Below are positions 34,648-43,262 of a stretch of DNA of 64,000 nucleotides, piece after piece. The stretch is from Sphingobacterium nematocida (GTDB lineage: Bacteria; Bacteroidota; Bacteroidia; Sphingobacteriales; Sphingobacteriaceae): the NCBI RefSeq assembly GCF_900168125.1, contig NZ_FUZF01000006.1, positions 19,706-83,705 of the forward strand, read 5' to 3'. The notes beneath the pieces are model-generated. The model saw nothing but the letters and a program-made list of their open reading frames with translations, had not been told where the DNA came from and ran no database searches. Position 1 is the first letter of the stretch. Every line of letters starts with the position of its first letter. Position numbers and translations under genes: made by a program.

Positions 34648-35772
34648 ATGATAGAAACCGATAAAATTGTATTTGCAGAATTTGCATCTATGCTGGCTGC
34701 TGGTCAAGAGCTAGACCCTCAGCAAGAGGCCATATTAGCCCATTTATTGGAGAAATACCCCAATGGTCATACCTATTTGCGGGATATAATCGAAAGTGGA
34801 AAAGTAGAAACGCCTGTCGACCCTAGAAGGATAGATGTCTATGAAGAATGGTTAAGGTTCAATGTAAGCACTCCGGTAAATCCAGATACTTCCATTGGTT
34901 TTAGGTCTTCGTGGAGAATCTACACTGCTGTTGCTGCCGCTGTGATTTGTGTTTTGCTATTCGCGATTTTGTGGTTTGTTAGAAGCGGTCGACCCGATTA
35001 TATTATTGAGGATAAGCTGTATGGACAAAAAAATGATGTTTTGCCCAATGATGAGCAAGCTATTTTCGAGGTGGATGGTAAACTGTTTAAAAAACTTGGT
35101 TCGGATGATTTGGGAAAAATTCCCGATTCAACCAACAAAATGAGCCGCAGACAAAAGGTTATTACACCCATTCGTTCTTCGTACGCAATCGTATTGTTTG
35201 ATGGATCAAAAGTGTGGCTCAGCCCCGAATCTGAGGTTGAATATTTATCTACATTTTCAAGTCATGAACGTAAGGTTAAACTGAGGGGAGAGGCTTTTTT
35301 TGAGATTGCCCGGGATACAAGCAGACCCTTTATTGTAGAAGTTGATGGGCTAGAGATCCGTGCTTTAGGAACAGCATTCTCGGTCACAAATTATAATAAA
35401 GAAGAACCACAGGTATTATTGACAGAAGGTCGTCTACAATTGATAACACCCGATAGTGAAAGAATCATAGAGGCCGGTTACCAAGCGGATGTAGTTGCTG
35501 GAAAATTGCACGCCGGTGTTTCTACACATTTGGAGGATGCGCTGGGGATAAAAGAAGGCTTCTTTAATTTCAATAATAAGGATATCACAACCATTCTTAC
35601 GGAAATAAAACGTTGGTATGGTGTGCGATTAGAGATAGATAGAGAAGTGGAGAAGAAAAGATATTCGGGTAGTATTGAACGTAATGTTACCCTCGCTAAG
35701 GTCTGTTCTGTATTAAAAGATCTTACAGGATACCAATATATAATCGATGGAGATAAACTAATTGTACTATAA
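34648..35772 (+). CDS. FecR-family anti-sigma factor (cluster B)
   Basis: A 374-residue inner-membrane anti-sigma. A 90-residue cytoplasmic part precedes a membrane segment (TAVAAAVICVLLFAILWFV). The FecR domain has TPIRSSYAIVLFDGSKVWLS (the usual TP.G....LPDGT.V.LN with changes), then GEAFFEIARDTSRPFIVE and ALGTAFSVTNYN. The C-terminal STN-like domain has GFFNFNNKDITTILTEIKRW and KRYSGSIERNVTLAKVCSVL. It should transmit the SusC signal to the sigma factor encoded just upstream. Confidence 0.92.
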   Translation: MIETDKIVFAEFASMLAAGQELDPQQEAILAHLLEKYPNGHTYLRDIIESGKVETPVDPRRIDVYEEWLRFNVSTPVNPDTSIGFRSSWRIYTAVAAAVICVLLFAILWFVRSGRPDYIIEDKLYGQKNDVLPNDEQAIFEVDGKLFKKLGSDDLGKIPDSTNKMSRRQKVITPIRSSYAIVLFDGSKVWLSPESEVEYLSTFSSHERKVKLRGEAFFEIARDTSRPFIVEVDGLEIRALGTAFSVTNYNKEEPQVLLTEGRLQLITPDSERIIEAGYQADVVAGKLHAGVSTHLEDALGIKEGFFNFNNKDITTILTEIKRWYGVRLEIDREVEKKRYSGSIERNVTLAKVCSVLKDLTGYQYIIDGDKLIVL

Positions 35773-35824
35773 TAAACCTAAGAAATGGAGGGAGATATAT
35801 GAGATAAATTACACTACCAAAAGA

Positions 35825-35857
35825 TAAACTAAGCGAAGGTACTGCCATACCTCCGCT
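35825..35857 (+). promoter_or_regulatory. FecR-SusC intergenic stem-loop (cluster B)
   Basis: TAAACTAAGCG at 35825-35835 runs into a 10-bp stem (35832-35841 with 35848-35857, one mismatch) and a six-base loop CTGCCA. No T run follows. It occupies the same position as the stem-loops of clusters A and C, about 50 bp before the SusC start. Confidence 0.5.
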
Positions 35858-35905
35858 AATGATGAATTCAAATTTGTTATAAACCATTAAATTCTCTACA
35901 AATTT

Positions 35906-38900
35906 ATGAATATTAAAAAATATTCAAAAGCCGACGTGTCCCTCACCAAACGGGAAGCTCGGCTTTTGAAAACGCTGATTAAGATGAAATTGACAGGTTT
36001 AATTTTAGTAACCTCAATGTTCGCCAGCTTCGCTACGACCAACGGTCAAATAACACTAAATGTTAAAAACGGAAAAGTTGAACAGGTTTTGGGTACAATC
36101 TCAAAACAAACGGGGGTACGATTTGTATATGAACACGGCCTTTTGGCTTCTGAAAGGACAACGATTCTTGTCAAAGACGAAAGTTTGGATCAATCACTGG
36201 AAAAGATGTTCGCTACCAGTGATCTTACTTTTACAATCCATAATAATACCGTGGTAATAAAAAGGGATGAAAGATCAATAGCTCATACCGCGAGACAACA
36301 ATCTATCTCTGGACGTATTGTAGACAGTCAAGGCAATCCGGTGTCTGGCGCGACTATCGCTGTGAAAGGCGGGAGATCAACAGCTTCTTCGGGAGAAGGT
36401 AGTTTTTCGGTCGTCGGCAAGCTCGGTGATGTACTAGAAGTAAGATACTTTGGGTTTAAAACCCAGGTGGTGACGGTCGACAAGCTAGAAGGGCTGCAGA
36501 TTATTTTGCAGGAAGAGGTTGATGCATTGGATGAGGTGGTTGTAGTTGGTTATGGTAAACAACGGAAGGCCAACCTAACTGGACCCATAAGCTCTGTAAA
36601 TGCCGATCAACTAAAAAATATTGCGCCATCTAATCTCTCTAACACATTGGCGGGACGTGCGCCTGGTGTCAATGTGACCAATACCTCAGGGATGGCAGGA
36701 GCTTCATCTAGTTTACGGATACGGGGAAGTTTTGCCGAACCTCTATATGTCATCGATGGAATAGTTCGTGATAAAGCGGCTTTTGATGCGCTAGAAGCCA
36801 ATGAGGTAGATCAAATGAGTTTTCTGAAAGACGCTGCTACAGCTGCGGTGTATGGAACAAGGGCAGGGAATGGTGTGGTGGTCGTAACGACTAAAAAAGG
36901 AGTTAACCAGGCCCCGGTATTTAATGTGCAAAGTAGCTACAACTTTAACACACCTACACAGACTTTACTCGCAGATATAACAACTGCGGCGGACGAACTG
37001 ACTTATCAGAATCGTGTTGCTCAGTTTAATTGGGAGCAAGGTGATCGTAAGAATCCTTTTGTCGCTCCGAACGGTAAGGAGGAGTTTGACTATTTTCTGG
37101 ATAAAAAATATAGCGTCAATGATGTCATCTGGCGCAATCCTTTCAGTCATCGTCAATCTATTTCAGTGACAGGCGGAGGGGATAAGATCACCTATTATAA
37201 TCTGGTAAGTTATCGTAAAGAATTAGGTTCATACAAGACACTAGAACACGAAAAGTTTAATTTACGGAGCAACGTTAGCGCCCAATTATCTGATGATTTT
37301 AGCGTTGATGTAAATATTGCAATGAACCAGACAAACTCAGAGCGTTTCTTTTGGCCTTTTAGTACTTCGGCTAATGATGATGATTTTGATGTGGCTGATT
37401 TTTACCGGGTTACCTTTAATTGGCCTAAGATGTATCCATTTTATCTAAATGCAGACGGCTCTCCAAGTGATACCCCAACAGCGTATCCTGTCCAGACCCC
37501 TATGGGCTCTTGGCAAGCATGGAATGTTATCGATCAGGTAATCGGAAATCGGTATGTGAATCGTAAGGTAAGAGAGGTAAATCCAATTCTTACATTGAAC
37601 TACAAATTAGATAAGCTGGTAGAAGGACTCTCGACTAAGGTTGTAGGTTCGTATGTCGCTCAGGATTATATGAAAAAGCGATTTATGACTTTTCAAAAAA
37701 ACTATACTTTCACCTCCTTAGACCCGAATGGTAATAGGTTTATCCCTGCACCTCCTTCGGAAGATAAAATCAATGTGTTTACCTTTAGCCAGGCACAACC
37801 ATTTATGGATTATTTTCCGGAAAGGACCTGGCAATATCAGGTCAACTGGTTCTTGAATTATAGCCGTAAATTTAATAAACACGCAGTGGATGCCGTCTTG
37901 GTTTACGAACAGTTTAAGGCGGGCGGGACTTTCATTAACTCTCGTGCGGAGAATCCTATTGTGAGTCTAGATCAGATGTTTATCTATCCAACAGACCGCA
38001 ATTTTAGATCGACGACAGCCAGAGAGGCCGTTGACTCTCGAAGAGGAGTGATCGGACGTGCTAACTACAATTATGCCGATCGCTATATCGCTGAGTTCTC
38101 TTTCCGCTATGATGGATCGCCATTATTTCCCAATGACAAGCGGTGGGGATTTTTTCCTTCTATGTCTGCTGCCTGGCGGATATCTGAGGAAAGTTTCTTT
38201 ACCAACTTAAAAAATACTATAAATGACTTCAAACTTCGTGCTTCTTATGGTTCGACAGGTAATGATCTGAATGTAAGTGCCGAACGCATCGGACAGTTTT
38301 TATACCGAGAAAAGTATACGCCGAATGGAGGTTCTATTTTTGGGGACCGTTATTATAATGGCATCGCCTATGGAAATAATCCTACACAAAACCTAACGTG
38401 GACTACTTCCAAAAGTTATAACGTAGGAATTGACTTTGCTATGCTAAATAGTAGATTGAGTGGTTCTTTGGATGGCTTTGTGCGAAAGGAAACTGATATT
38501 CTAGGGCGTAAACAAAATACTTTACCTGATACCTATGGGCGTGAGCTGGCTCCGGAGAACTATGCCGCCCGAAGTTATAGAGGAGGCGAGTTTTCTTTGA
38601 ATTGGAATGACCGTATCGGAGAGGTATCCTATGGCATCAGCGCTAATATGGGATATGCAAAGGACAAATGGGATATCTATGATGAAGAACCTGCCTATGC
38701 CGCAGGGGGAGCCCAAAATTTTAGATCTAGGGTAGGTAGACCGGAAAATAGGATTGTTGGTCTTGAGGCTATAGATCTAGTCCGTACCCAAGAGCAACTT
38801 GACGCGCTCAAAAGTAAAGGATTTAAAACCTATGGACGGGATCCTTATTTGGGAATGATTTTATATAAAGATCAACGCGGGGTGAACTATTCGGATGGAC

Positions 38901-39439
38901 CGGATGGGAAGATTGACGGCAATGACATGGTGTTATTGTCCGATAATAATACACCGCGGATCAATTACGGTTTCGGTTTGAACGGTTCTTGGAAAGGTAT
39001 TTCAGTTTCTGCACTCTTCCAAGGTGTATTGGCTTATGATCGTATCATTAGTAACCTAGATGGACCAGGTATCCGGCAACATGGTGGCGGGTTTCGACCG
39101 TACTATCCAATATGGGCAGACGATGTGTGGACCGCTGAAAATCCGGGAGCTAAGTACCCAAGGGTCGTAGGTGCCAACTGGGCCGAATCTGGGACTGAAG
39201 CATCTTCTTTCTGGATTCGTAATGGAGCTTATTTACGCCTTCGGGATCTCAATATCTCGTACAGCTTGCCTTTGAGGGTGACTGATCGTATGAAGATTAA
39301 AGGGGTTAACGTTTTCTTTAATGGCACGAATATGTTCGTATTCTCCAAAATGACCGAATTCCATGATCCGGAGCAGAAGATGTACGACTCGTATCCGGTG
39401 ATGAAAACTTATGCGGTAGGTATTGATGTTAAATTTTAA
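35906..39439 (+). CDS. SusC/RagA TonB-linked outer membrane protein (cluster B)
   Basis: A 1177-residue importer. The annotated start gives a 27-residue basic lead before the hydrophobic signal core (LTGLILVTSMFASFATTNGQ); an internal ATG just before that core is an alternative. An STN domain follows (ITLNVKNGKVEQVLGTISKQ to NNTVVIKR), then the carboxypeptidase-like sandwich (ISGRIVDSQGNPVSGATI). The plug has DEVVVVGYGKQRKANLTG and FLKDAATAAVYGTRAGNGV. The barrel ends KTYAVGIDVKF. The STN domain implies signalling to the FecR just upstream. The SusD gene begins directly behind its stop. Substrate unknown. Confidence 0.95.
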   Translation: MNIKKYSKADVSLTKREARLLKTLIKMKLTGLILVTSMFASFATTNGQITLNVKNGKVEQVLGTISKQTGVRFVYEHGLLASERTTILVKDESLDQSLEKMFATSDLTFTIHNNTVVIKRDERSIAHTARQQSISGRIVDSQGNPVSGATIAVKGGRSTASSGEGSFSVVGKLGDVLEVRYFGFKTQVVTVDKLEGLQIILQEEVDALDEVVVVGYGKQRKANLTGPISSVNADQLKNIAPSNLSNTLAGRAPGVNVTNTSGMAGASSSLRIRGSFAEPLYVIDGIVRDKAAFDALEANEVDQMSFLKDAATAAVYGTRAGNGVVVVTTKKGVNQAPVFNVQSSYNFNTPTQTLLADITTAADELTYQNRVAQFNWEQGDRKNPFVAPNGKEEFDYFLDKKYSVNDVIWRNPFSHRQSISVTGGGDKITYYNLVSYRKELGSYKTLEHEKFNLRSNVSAQLSDDFSVDVNIAMNQTNSERFFWPFSTSANDDDFDVADFYRVTFNWPKMYPFYLNADGSPSDTPTAYPVQTPMGSWQAWNVIDQVIGNRYVNRKVREVNPILTLNYKLDKLVEGLSTKVVGSYVAQDYMKKRFMTFQKNYTFTSLDPNGNRFIPAPPSEDKINVFTFSQAQPFMDYFPERTWQYQVNWFLNYSRKFNKHAVDAVLVYEQFKAGGTFINSRAENPIVSLDQMFIYPTDRNFRSTTAREAVDSRRGVIGRANYNYADRYIAEFSFRYDGSPLFPNDKRWGFFPSMSAAWRISEESFFTNLKNTINDFKLRASYGSTGNDLNVSAERIGQFLYREKYTPNGGSIFGDRYYNGIAYGNNPTQNLTWTTSKSYNVGIDFAMLNSRLSGSLDGFVRKETDILGRKQNTLPDTYGRELAPENYAARSYRGGEFSLNWNDRIGEVSYGISANMGYAKDKWDIYDEEPAYAAGGAQNFRSRVGRPENRIVGLEAIDLVRTQEQLDALKSKGFKTYGRDPYLGMILYKDQRGVNYSDGPDGKIDGNDMVLLSDNNTPRINYGFGLNGSWKGISVSALFQGVLAYDRIISNLDGPGIRQHGGGFRPYYPIWADDVWTAENPGAKYPRVVGANWAESGTEASSFWIRNGAYLRLRDLNISYSLPLRVTDRMKIKGVNVFFNGTNMFVFSKMTEFHDPEQKMYDSYPVMKTYAVGIDVKF

Positions 39440-39451
39440 ATGTGCACGACA

Positions 39452-41221
39452 ATGAAGAAGATATTTTATATGGTTATAGCGTCGGTTCTAATTACCACGT
39501 CCTGTAAAAACGTGCTCAATATTGATGATTTGAATTCCTTAGATGAAGATAAGGTATGGAATGATCCTAATCTTGTCAACGCTTACTTAGCGAATCTCTA
39601 TCAGCTTTTTGGGAACTGGGAGGTGTCCTTAGATAATAACTCCGAGCAGTTAATCGGGATCACCTTTCCGCTGGATGCGGTGACGGTAAATAGTACCTCT
39701 TATAAAGCATGGGACTATACAAGGATACGTCAGATCAATACCGCTATTCAAAAAATCAATGAAAGTACAGGGCTAGTCAAAGAGACGAAGGATAATGCAT
39801 TGGGTCAGCTACTTTTTATGCGAGCCTATATGTATTTCAACATGGTTAAGCACCACGGTGGAGTTCCGTATATTACAGTGCCTCAGGCTTTGACCAGTGC
39901 TGATTTGCAGGTTACTCGAAACAGTACCAAGGAGTGTTTTGATCTGATGATAAAGGATCTAAATGATGCGATATCCTTGTTGCCAGAGACTATTCTTAAA
40001 AGTAGTTCGGATTACGGGAAGATCGATGGCAACTATGCTGTAGCTTTTAAGGCAAAGGTGTTACTCTACAAGGCTTCGCCACAATTTAATCCGAGTAATC
40101 CATTTGGGAATGCCTACTGGGCAGAGGCACATACAGCAAATAAAGCAGCTTATGATCAGCTCAAGGCAAATGGATATGGATTGACGGCCGAATATCAAAA
40201 TATTGCTTTGCAGGAAAAAGGTGCCGAAGCGGTATTTGTGGTAATTAATCAATACCCTAATAAAGTGGCCAATTGGGATAATGGTGTACGCCCTGGCTCT
40301 GAAAGTCGCGGTCCTGCCGCGGCCGTTCCATCATGGGAGTTTGTGAAAGCCTTTCCTATGAAAGATGGTAAACTCTATAACGATCCGACAAGTATTTATT
40401 TCAAAACAGACGATCAGTTTTTACAGTCCTATTGGGAAAATAGAGATCCCCGTTTTGACAAATCTATAGTGTGGAATGGGAAGATTTATGAGGTCTCGGG
40501 CAAAGTCGGTAAAAGACAATATACAGGAGTAGGAGTGGCAACGGCTTTGGATGATTTTGGCGTAAATCCTAAAGCGAATACCCCTTCAGAGAATCTGAAT
40601 AGATATAGTGGTTTCTTTATCTTAAAAAATTCGAAACTGTCACTCAAGCAAACTGAGGTACAGACACAGTATGATGTCGATTATATTGTTATGCGATTTG
40701 CTGAAGTTATGTTGAATTATGCAGAGACTGCCAACGAGACAGGTGATTTTAATACTGCGATGGGGATTTTGAAAGAAATCCGTGTCCGTGCAGGAATTGA
40801 AGCTGGTGTTGATGGTACGTATGGTATCAAGGCGACAGATAAAGCAAGCCTTAGAGATGCTATATTAGCCGAAAGAAATATCGAATTCTCGTTTGAAGGT
40901 CACCGTTTTTGGGACTTGAGAAGAATGAGACGCTTGGACCAGTTGAATAATAAAACGAAATTTGGCGTGGAGGCGATTGCTGTTAATCCAGACGGTTCTG
41001 AGATGGATCTGACTGCTGCTGCTAATCTGGCAAAGACGTATCAATTGAAAGAAAATCAGTTTAAGTATAGCGTACGACAGGTACCAAATACGGGGGCAAA
41101 GGTAAATATTGTACCAGATACGTATTACTTTTTCCCTATTTCGCAGTCGTCAATAGATAAAAATCCGAAATTGTTGCAGAATAAAGATTGGGGAGGTACA
41201 TTCAATCCGACACTGGAATAA
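39452..41221 (+). CDS. SusD/RagB nutrient-uptake lipoprotein (cluster B)
   Basis: A 589-residue lipoprotein partner of the preceding SusC. An ATG touching the SusC stop at 39440 is also in frame; the ATG at 39452 gives the better signal (MKKIFYMVIASVLITTSCKN, lipobox cysteine at 18). SusD features are LGQLLFMRAYMYFNMVKHHG, YAVAFKAKVLLYKASPQFNP, and the C-terminal LAERNIEFSFEGHRFWDLRR followed by a late YYFFPISQSSIDKNPKLLQN. It is the longer RagB-type. It closes cluster B, and no TlpA or enzyme gene follows. The bidirectional terminator at 41229-41262 ends the transcript. Confidence 0.94.
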   Translation: MKKIFYMVIASVLITTSCKNVLNIDDLNSLDEDKVWNDPNLVNAYLANLYQLFGNWEVSLDNNSEQLIGITFPLDAVTVNSTSYKAWDYTRIRQINTAIQKINESTGLVKETKDNALGQLLFMRAYMYFNMVKHHGGVPYITVPQALTSADLQVTRNSTKECFDLMIKDLNDAISLLPETILKSSSDYGKIDGNYAVAFKAKVLLYKASPQFNPSNPFGNAYWAEAHTANKAAYDQLKANGYGLTAEYQNIALQEKGAEAVFVVINQYPNKVANWDNGVRPGSESRGPAAAVPSWEFVKAFPMKDGKLYNDPTSIYFKTDDQFLQSYWENRDPRFDKSIVWNGKIYEVSGKVGKRQYTGVGVATALDDFGVNPKANTPSENLNRYSGFFILKNSKLSLKQTEVQTQYDVDYIVMRFAEVMLNYAETANETGDFNTAMGILKEIRVRAGIEAGVDGTYGIKATDKASLRDAILAERNIEFSFEGHRFWDLRRMRRLDQLNNKTKFGVEAIAVNPDGSEMDLTAAANLAKTYQLKENQFKYSVRQVPNTGAKVNIVPDTYYFFPISQSSIDKNPKLLQNKDWGGTFNPTLE

Positions 41222-41228
41222 TGATTTA

Positions 41229-41262
41229 ATAAATAAAGGCACCTAATTAGGTGCCTTTATTT
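41229..41262. terminator. Bidirectional terminator between cluster B and lipB
   Basis: The perfect stem AAATAAAGGCACCTAAT / ATTAGGTGCCTTTATTT has almost no loop and A/T flanks on both sides. It lies between the convergent susD and lipB genes. Confidence 0.85.
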
Positions 41263-41267
41263 ATTTA

Positions 41268-41966
41268 TTAATCTTTCAGTTCCATATGGAACAGTGCTGC
41301 AATATGTCTTTTTAGCTTTTCTTTGACCTCATTTATATCAAGTTTATAGCCAAGCTCTCGTTCCATAGAAGTAACATCTTTGTCGTCAATACCACAAGGG
41401 ATAATGTTGCCGAAGTAACCGAGATCCACATTGACATTGAAAGCAAAACCATGCATTGTCACCCAACGGGAGGCACGCACCCCCATCGCACAGATCTTCC
41501 GGGCTTTATCATTATCAGCATCGAGCCATACGCCTGTAAAACCATCATAACGGCCAGCTTGTATGCCGTAATCGGCTAAGGTCAATATGATGGCTTCTTC
41601 TAATGTGCGCAGGTAGAGGTGGATGTCGGTAAAGAAATTGTCGAGATCTAATATCGGATAGCCTACAATCTGCCCTGGACCATGGTAAGTAATGTCGCCC
41701 CCGCGATTGATTTTGTAGAACGTAGCATCTTTTTCTTTTAATCCTTCTTCATCTAAAAGCAAATATTCGGGATGACCACTTTTGCCTAGGGTGTAGACAT
41801 GTGGGTGCTCGGTGAATATAAGATGATTCGGGGTAGCATGGCTGGTCTCATTGACGCGATTATCATGTTTAACAGCCAAGGTCTCCGCAAATATTTTTTC
41901 TTGCCTATCCCAAGCCTCTTGGTAGTCGACCAAGCCCCAGTCGGTGAATTTTACTTGTTTGTTCAT
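41268..41966 (-). CDS. lipB: Lipoyl(octanoyl) transferase
   Basis: A 232-residue cytoplasmic enzyme that moves octanoate from acyl carrier protein to the lipoyl domains of dehydrogenase complexes. The family motif RGGDITYHGPGQ is at residues 88-99. The catalytic lysine is probably Lys157 (ARKICAMGVRASRW), and the acyl-thioester cysteine is Cys191 in IIPCGI. The ATG at 41966 is chosen over a GTG at 41978. Length is normal. It follows hflX by 12 bp, so the two are co-transcribed. Confidence 0.94.
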   Translation of the reverse strand: MNKQVKFTDWGLVDYQEAWDRQEKIFAETLAVKHDNRVNETSHATPNHLIFTEHPHVYTLGKSGHPEYLLLDEEGLKEKDATFYKINRGGDITYHGPGQIVGYPILDLDNFFTDIHLYLRTLEEAIILTLADYGIQAGRYDGFTGVWLDADNDKARKICAMGVRASRWVTMHGFAFNVNVDLGYFGNIIPCGIDDKDVTSMERELGYKLDINEVKEKLKRHIAALFHMELKD

Positions 41967-41978
41967 CACTCCCTTCAC

Positions 41979-43169
41979 CTAATACAACAAATTATTATAA
42001 GGATACCTTTTGTTGTGCAGATCAGAAATTACTTCGTACAGCTTGGCTTTAAATTCTTCAATATTTGTTTTGTTGGTCGCCGACAGGAAAATCGCTGGAT
42101 CTGAATTTTTGGCCATCCAAGAATTCCTGAAATCGTCCAATGTTACTTTTATTTCTTCGCCGTTTTCATCAAATTCTACTGCAGGCTTGAACAGATCGAT
42201 CTTATTGAATACTGTTATAGTCGGTTTGTCCAGCGCGTTGATATCCTTGAGTGTTTCATTGACAGCAATAATATGGTGCTCAAAATCTGGATGCGATATG
42301 TCTACCACATGGATCAATACATCGGCTTCGCGTACCTCATCCAATGTCGACTTAAAAGACTCGACTAGATGGTGGGGCAGTTTTCGGATAAATCCTACCG
42401 TGTCAGACAACAAAAAGGGCAGGTTGTCGATAACAACTTTGCGTACTGTGGTATCGAGCGTTGCGAATAATTTGTTTTCGATCAGTACATCGGCTTTGGA
42501 TATCATGTTGAGGATAGTCGATTTACCCACGTTGGTGTAACCAACCAAGGCCACACGTATCATCTCCCCACGATTTTTACGTTGGGTTTCGTTTTGTTTA
42601 TCGATTACTTTTAACCGCTCTTTTAACAAGGAAATCTTGTTCAGGATAATCCGTCTATCGGTTTCGATCTGAGACTCTCCCGGCCCACGCATACCGATAC
42701 CACCACGTTGTCGCTCCAAGTGGGTCCATAATCGTGTAAGGCGAGGTAGAAGGTACTGTAGCTGCGCTAGCTCCACCTGTGTCTTCGCTTGGGCGGTCTG
42801 CGCATGCTTTGCAAATATATCCAAAATCAAACTTGAACGATCCAAGACCTTGCGCTGTAATTCTTTCTCTATATTACGAAGTTGGGATGGCGATAGTTCG
42901 TCATCGAAAACAATCATATCAATATCCTCAGCCTCAACGTATTCCTTGATTTCTTGTAGTTTTCCTGTTCCTACAAAAGTAGCATGTTCTGGCTTGGCCA
43001 TCTTTTGCGTGAAAACTCGCTTAGTATCGCCCCCGGCTGTCTCTACAAGAAAACGGAGCTCGTCCAGGTACTCCAGTGCTGTAGCTTCTGAAACTTCGGG
43101 TGTAATGACCGATACCAGAATAACGGTTTCTTGTTTTATCGCGGTGTCGTATATCTTAGTTTTTCCCAT
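41979..43169 (-). CDS. hflX: GTPase HflX
   Basis: A 396-residue ribosome-associated GTPase that splits stalled 70S ribosomes under stress. The N-terminal HflX domain includes FVGTGKLQEIKEYVE and DELSPSQLRNIEK. The helical linker has the typical RLWTHLERQRGGIGMRGPGE. The G domain has G1 GYTNVGKS (residues 210-217), G3 DTVGFIRKLPHHL and G4 NKID. A short C-terminal extension follows. Length is typical. It is followed by lipB after 12 bp and preceded by recG after 93 bp on the same strand. Confidence 0.95.
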   Translation of the reverse strand: MGKTKIYDTAIKQETVILVSVITPEVSEATALEYLDELRFLVETAGGDTKRVFTQKMAKPEHATFVGTGKLQEIKEYVEAEDIDMIVFDDELSPSQLRNIEKELQRKVLDRSSLILDIFAKHAQTAQAKTQVELAQLQYLLPRLTRLWTHLERQRGGIGMRGPGESQIETDRRIILNKISLLKERLKVIDKQNETQRKNRGEMIRVALVGYTNVGKSTILNMISKADVLIENKLFATLDTTVRKVVIDNLPFLLSDTVGFIRKLPHHLVESFKSTLDEVREADVLIHVVDISHPDFEHHIIAVNETLKDINALDKPTITVFNKIDLFKPAVEFDENGEEIKVTLDDFRNSWMAKNSDPAIFLSATNKTNIEEFKAKLYEVISDLHNKRYPYNNLLY

Positions 43170-43262
43170 ATATGTCTTTTATCACTTGTCCCACGGACTA
43201 CTATAGTAGAGAACAAGAAAACAAAGATAAATGTTTTTGAATTAAAACCCCGAAGCAGTCGC